Origin: Pomacea canaliculata
Lineage: Eukaryota; Mollusca; Gastropoda; Architaenioglossa; Ampullariidae
NCBI RefSeq assembly: GCF_003073045.1
Contig: NC_037599.1
Span: 310,001 to 374,000, forward strand
Reading direction: 5' to 3'
DNA length: 64,000 nt
Both the position numbers and the translations under genes were made by a program. How positions within the stretch are numbered: position 1 is the first letter of the stretch; each line of letters starts with the position of its first letter. Of this stretch, positions 59,381 through 64,000 are shown piece after piece. Below the pieces are notes generated by a model. The model was given only the letters and a program-made list of their open reading frames with translations, was not told the origin of the DNA and did not search any database.

Positions 59381-62300
59381 ATGACAACTGATATTGAAAA
59401 TCATATTCGACAAAATCACCAATGGCAAAAGTTGCCCGCTAATATCAAGCAGGTAAGATTATTGAAGCAGGATCATTTTCCTGGAGGAGACGGTTTAAGG
59501 AAGGTTGTTAGTGAATAACGAATAGTCAAAAGTTAAATTGTGGATGTCTTCAATATTGTCAATAGAAGGAAAATATTTTCGTTTGAAGTGGCGTCGTCCA
59601 TTTCAAGTTCCTTTAGAAATCTGTTGAAATTAGTTACACATCTGATCAGAGTTGTAGGACCTAAAGCTACTTTTTATGACAATTTTTTTCCCGATTCTTT
59701 CGAGGACTGTGGCAACAGCACGTGATATATGTTGTAATTTAATAACTGGTGGCAGAATCATCATTTGTAATGAGAACTTTAGCAAAATGTTTTCACAATA
59801 TTATAAAAATGCTCCTTTGTGTTGTAAAGTGAGGTGGTGATGTAGCTACCATAATCCCAGTGTGGGCTATTGATTAAAACTGAGGGAAATGTTTAAAGAA
59901 GCATATAAAAATATGGATGTTTTTCACTTTCCCTGATATGTGAGCTATATTTTACCTGTCACACTTATCAGACAAATCCCATCATAGCTGTTTCTGAAAC
60001 CTTTTAATAGTTATAAATGTGTGAGCAATACATCAGGTATCTGCTTATTATATTTTCACATTATGCCTCATTGAGTTTATGCCTCATTCCTCTGTCTAAA
60101 TCTCTTCGTTAGAACCTTGAGTTTTTGCTAATTTCTGTGTTTAAATCTCTTTGGTAGAGCCTTGGGAACTCCCAGAGAGAGTACGAGAAAGCTATTGTCT
60201 CATTCAGTGTTAAAAACCAACTTCGATACAAGGGAAATCTTGGTATGTTGTGTCTGGCAAAGGAATGTGACAGCAGTAACATTCTAAAGTTAACAGAGTT
60301 CTCTCATTTAAGACTACCTAGATTTTTTTCATAAAGATGAATAATCATGTTGATAAATATTAGATGCAAGGAAACACTTTAAAATCTGATTATGAATGGT
60401 AATTCATCCACACTCTAAACAGATGCTAAACGCCGATGTAACTTGAAGTAGGAGATATATTGATGTTTTTGTATAACTAGTCAAACTATCCAACTGATAC
60501 CAGAATGGTATCTGTGATGTAGTGAAGACAGTGCGGAAGGATGAAAGGCGATATTATGAAGACTTGATGCAATACAGCCGTGAGCACTTGATGCTGTACC
60601 CATACCACTTGGCGGATGTGATTGTGAAAGGCCTGCGCATCACTCCATTTATGTACTACATCAACATGATGCAAGACATCATGGTGCAGGAGAAGAGTTA
60701 TGATTCCCTTCCCAACTTCACTGCTGCTGACTGTGAAGTGCTTGGGACAGGAAAGACTTCTTGTTCATTTGTTTTGATTGGCCTGCCATATATCTTCTGA
60801 TCTTTGTGTTTTTAATTAACTCAAAATAGACATGATATTTAAGTGCCACATCTGGCTCCAAAAACATGAATATATGTAAAATTTTAGGGATCCAGAGGGT
60901 TTGTATTAAGAATGAAAAACTGTCTTTTTTAGTATTAAAAGGGTAAATCTGATGTCATTAAAAGCCTTACCATAAGTAGTGTATTCATCGTTTTTGGTGA
61001 CATGCATGTGACCTTCTTTAAAGTGTCGATTTGGGTCTCATTTAATTTGATGTTGCAGGGCTTCTGCTTACGCAAAAAATTGCGTACAGTACGCATTAAA
61101 AGTTCGGAGGACCCCTTCAATTTTCGTCAATGGGGTCCCCTTCAAATTTGGGCGAAGAACAGGGACCCCTTAAAAATCTGAAGAAGGGGTCCCTGGGACC
61201 CCAAAAAATTTAGCCTTAGCAGAAGCCCTGTGTTGGCTCATCGCTTTGTGTGTCATTGTTGTCAAACCACATTCAACGTGTTAGTTTCAAATGCCCAAAA
61301 TCGGCAGAAAAAAAGTAATAATGTCCTCTGAAAGACTTAAATTTAATAAATGCATTTTCATGTACAAAATACTGATGGGTAAACTATCGCCAAGACTCAC
61401 TCTACTATTTTCCTCCAATAACTCTAGAACTTTTCCAAAACTTAATATTCCCATTCCTAGAGTAGACCTATTCAAATCTAGTCTGAAATACTCAGGGAGT
61501 GTGCTATGGAGCAGCCTCCCTTTCCATTTTAAGCAATTGAACTCCCTGAACTGCTTTCGATGCCAGCTACCTAAATACATTGAAAACAATTAGATGAGGC
61601 CTCTAGAGATTTCTCCCAACTCTGGGAAATATTGTAAATATCTATTTTTCTTAACCACCACTTTTATACATATTCACCTTCCACTCTCCTTTGATACCTT
61701 ACCTTATGTTTACTACTAATTATTCTCATAGTGCTTAATTACTTCATTTATTTAGTTTGTTTTTTCCCCCGTAAAGGGCGAGGGCTAAATGAAAAAAAGC
61801 ATTTTCTTGCTTATTTTATCTCACGTTAATAAAGAATTGTCATTGTCATTGTCCATAACGACATGTACGCAGGCTGTCATATACACTTGCTTCAGTTTGG
61901 ATGTTTGGCAAAGATAGATGGCTCCTTCTCTTTGAATGAAATCTGCAGAAAGGACTTGTTATAAATCATTAAATCCTTAAAATACTTCCTTTGCACACCT
62001 GATTGTGAAAAGGTGGTTACTGAGTGGAAGTCATGAAAAAAATTTAAGTGCAAACTCTTTCACTGAGTTTTTTTTTCAGGTCTACGACTGCTGGGAATAG
62101 GTCGCAATCAGTACATTGATCTCATGAATCAATGTAGGTCATCAAAAGTGAGTGGATTTTGTTTAAGTTAGGCATGTGCCCACATGCACACAACTTTTAG
62201 TTAAGTAATAATAGAAGATGTTATAGAGGTACAAAAATTTGAGCATTTGTTTACTACTATCCAAGTGGTTTTTTTTTAAAGAACAGAAAGAATGCATATG

Positions 62301-63907
62301 CTGCCCCTCTTTAGCTGAGATTCTGGCTGTGCCAGAAATAAAACCTTACATTTGGAAAAATCTTTTCAGGCCAAGATGCCACTAGTTGAACTTAGATATT
62401 TTTAAACTGCTGAGTATAAAACACATTTCAGCTCATGAAAACAAACTGAAAGATCTTTTATAGTATGTTCAAACTTTTTCTGTCAGTAACTATTTTATAA
62501 ATAATTGACAGAAATTCTTTAGAAAGAAGCCTGTAAGAGAACTCCTACCAGCACAGCCAGTGGAGGAAGCAACTGTGGAGCCATGGTGGATTGTCAACAT
62601 TGGCTACGTCACTGAGGATGATGTTAAAGTAAATCAGCAATTGTCATTATTGGCTAAATGGTGGAGAAGGGTGTTAGGCAATATCAGAATTTGTGAGAAT
62701 TAGATTATTATTATTTTGATCATTGTATTAAAATTTGTCTTTTATAAATAATACATAAAACATGCATGATACATGATACATACACGAGACACATACTTCA
62801 GTTTTTAGAATGGCATATCTTGCACTAGCAGACAAAGTTCAGGGGAGTGAATTCCAACGTCAGGTTCTTCAGTTGTGTTTGATCTTGTTGTTGCAACAGT
62901 GGTTCCCATTTATAGTCAAATGCTTCACATAAAGTGACCAGTTCAAAAGAATGCTTTGCTTTGAATCAGATTTTCTTGTTTGAGTTACTGTCTGTGCTAA
63001 AAATCAAACTGTGATAAAAGGAATAAGACAACTGTGTGTCATCATTTGTATTCATGTTGAAGATTGACTGACAGTCAACAAACACAAAATAAGCATGTCA
63101 ACATTGCAAGTATTTTGTGTAATGCAGGGAGCCAAATATGCATGTTAACGTTATTAGACTTGATGTAATAAAGGCAGCCAAGCGTGTTATTACTGTGAGT
63201 CTTTCATGTGATGTAGGGAGTCAGACAAGTTAACTTTGTCTTATGTGTATTGTAAGGAACCACACATACATGTTAACATTTTCAATTTTTATGCAATGTA
63301 GGAGGCCAAATATGTTAACGCTGTGAGTGTTTTATATAATGTAGGAATCCGAACATGCATGTTAACACTGCAAGACTTTTGTGTGACGCAGATATTCAGA
63401 TGTTGAAACCGCAAACTCTCTTGTCAGAAGAATAGAGCCAAGCACTGGCATTTAAACTTACATGTTAACACTGCAAGGCTTTAGTGTAATGCAGGGATTC
63501 GGACATTGAAATAGCTGACTGTCTTGTCAAACAGTAATACTGACATTCAAACATGTGGAACAGCCCTTCTGGGAGGGTTCTTAGAACAATTAAAAGGTAT
63601 TTGGTCAGGACATATAAGGTTGATTAAATGATCTCATAAGATGATGTGAACAAACAAATCTTGTGGAGCTGATCTGGACTACCTTCAAAGTTCTAGGAAA
63701 AAAATGATCCTTTTGTTCAAATAAATGGTAAAGTTGTCAGGGTTATGGTTTGCTTTGTTTAAAGAAATAACAGTTTTCAATGCTTCACTGTCTCCCAGCT
63801 CTTTCCTAATTTTCAGATGTGCAGTGTCTTGGAGAAATCCACAATAGACTCCATCATAGATGCAGGGTCTCAGCTGGCAGGAGAACTGGACAAGACTGTA
63901 GTACACA
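59381..63907 (+). CDS. FAM91A1: FAM91A1-like protein, 5' part (six exons)
   Basis: Exons: 59381-59452, 60158-60242, 60523-60732, 62080-62147, 62512-62628 and 63817-63907, continuing past the window. Phases agree at each joint. The start ATG at 59381 begins MTTDIENHIRQNHQWQKLPA, as in animal FAM91 proteins; the rest is strongly conserved: SLGNSQREYEKAIVSFSVKN, RKDERRYYEDLMQYSREHL, LYPYHLADVIVKGLRITPF, KSYDSLPNFTAADC, LRLLGIGRNQYIDLMNQCRS, then FFRKKPVRELLP and WWIVNIGYVTEDDVK. About 214 residues are in view of a protein that is usually over 800. FAM91A1 acts at the trans-Golgi with TBC1D23 and the WDR11 complex to capture endosome-derived vesicles; this is family knowledge. Exon 3 uses the acceptor at 60521-60522 rather than one at about 60502, which would meet a stop. 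Confidence 0.93.
61056..61230. mobile_element. MITE with 17-bp inverted ends (175 bp)
   Basis: Begins CAGGGCTTCTGCTTACGC and ends GCCTTAGCAGAAGCCCTG, near-perfect inverted repeats. TGTTG flanks both sides (61051-61055 and 61231-61235), a possible 5-bp target duplication. The interior has paired AGGGACCCCTT/AAGGGGTCCCT motifs. In FAM91A1-like intron 3. Confidence 0.8.
61290..61865 (+). mobile_element. LINE 3' end with ATTGTC tail
   Basis: Frame 61291-61593 encodes an RT C-terminal region: LKFNKCIFMYKILMGKLSPR, NIPIPRVDLFKSSLKYSG, LWSSLPFHFKQLNS. Downstream AAAGGGCGAGGGCTAAATGA, and a TTGTCATTGTCATTGTC tail at about 61838-61855. It is 5'-truncated and in FAM91A1-like intron 3. Confidence 0.8.
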
Positions 63908-64000
63908 GTGAGTGGGGCTTTTGTCACCTCTCACTAACCCTAACCCTGACTAAAGTTCACAGTAAATGAAGTCATTGTCTATTTTCACTAGCCCAAACCC

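Overview
The window is animal nuclear DNA: AT-rich, with short coding exons, long introns, GT-AG splice sites, tRNA-derived SINEs, fragments of non-LTR retrotransposons and small DNA transposons. The repeat mix and the LINE endonuclease and RT fragments suggest a lophotrochozoan, most likely a mollusc (perhaps a gastropod). That assignment is inference from repeats and protein style; no marker proves it. There is no operon, CRISPR array, tRNA or rRNA gene that I can support.

Six protein genes can be assembled by hand. In order: (1) the 3' part of a KRI1-like ribosome-biogenesis gene (+, 1175-4338, open at the left edge); (2) a SKP2-like F-box/LRR gene (-, 7308-14995), convergent with KRI1; (3) an IPP/KLHL27-like BTB-BACK-Kelch gene (+, 23240-29739), complete in six exons; (4) a TGF-beta superfamily ligand (+, 40477-46519), complete in five exons, with a very long disordered prodomain; (5) a twelve-exon gene (-, 48493-58770, 5' end open) coding for an EF-hand-like N-terminus, a long charged coiled coil and a C-terminal domain that resembles the microtubule-binding stalk of dynein heavy chains; (6) the 5' part of a FAM91A1-like gene (+, 59381-63907, runs off the right edge). 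Genes 5 and 6 are head to head across a short region with ETS-type and inverted CCAAT motifs.

The remaining sequence is repeat-rich. The 15.0-23.2 kb interval holds LINE fragments nested in one another, a decayed copy of an uncharacterised multi-copy protein, a two-part ORF interrupted by one amber codon, a hAT-type MITE and a foldback element. Introns of the IPP gene hold nested LINEs and striking small duplications of its own exon edges. The 31-38 kb interval holds several minisatellites and a LINE RT fragment. The EF-hand/stalk gene carries a 225-bp MITE with an exact 8-bp target duplication and an almost perfect long inverted repeat in its introns.

The genes are ordinary neighbours rather than one pathway: nucleolar ribosome assembly (KRI1), ubiquitin-ligase substrate choice (SKP2, and probably IPP through CUL3 or actin), secreted signalling (TGF-beta), probable ciliary/microtubule function (gene 5) and trans-Golgi vesicle capture (FAM91A1). 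The most unusual item is gene 5, a compact protein that seems to carry a dynein-type microtubule-binding domain without a dynein motor.
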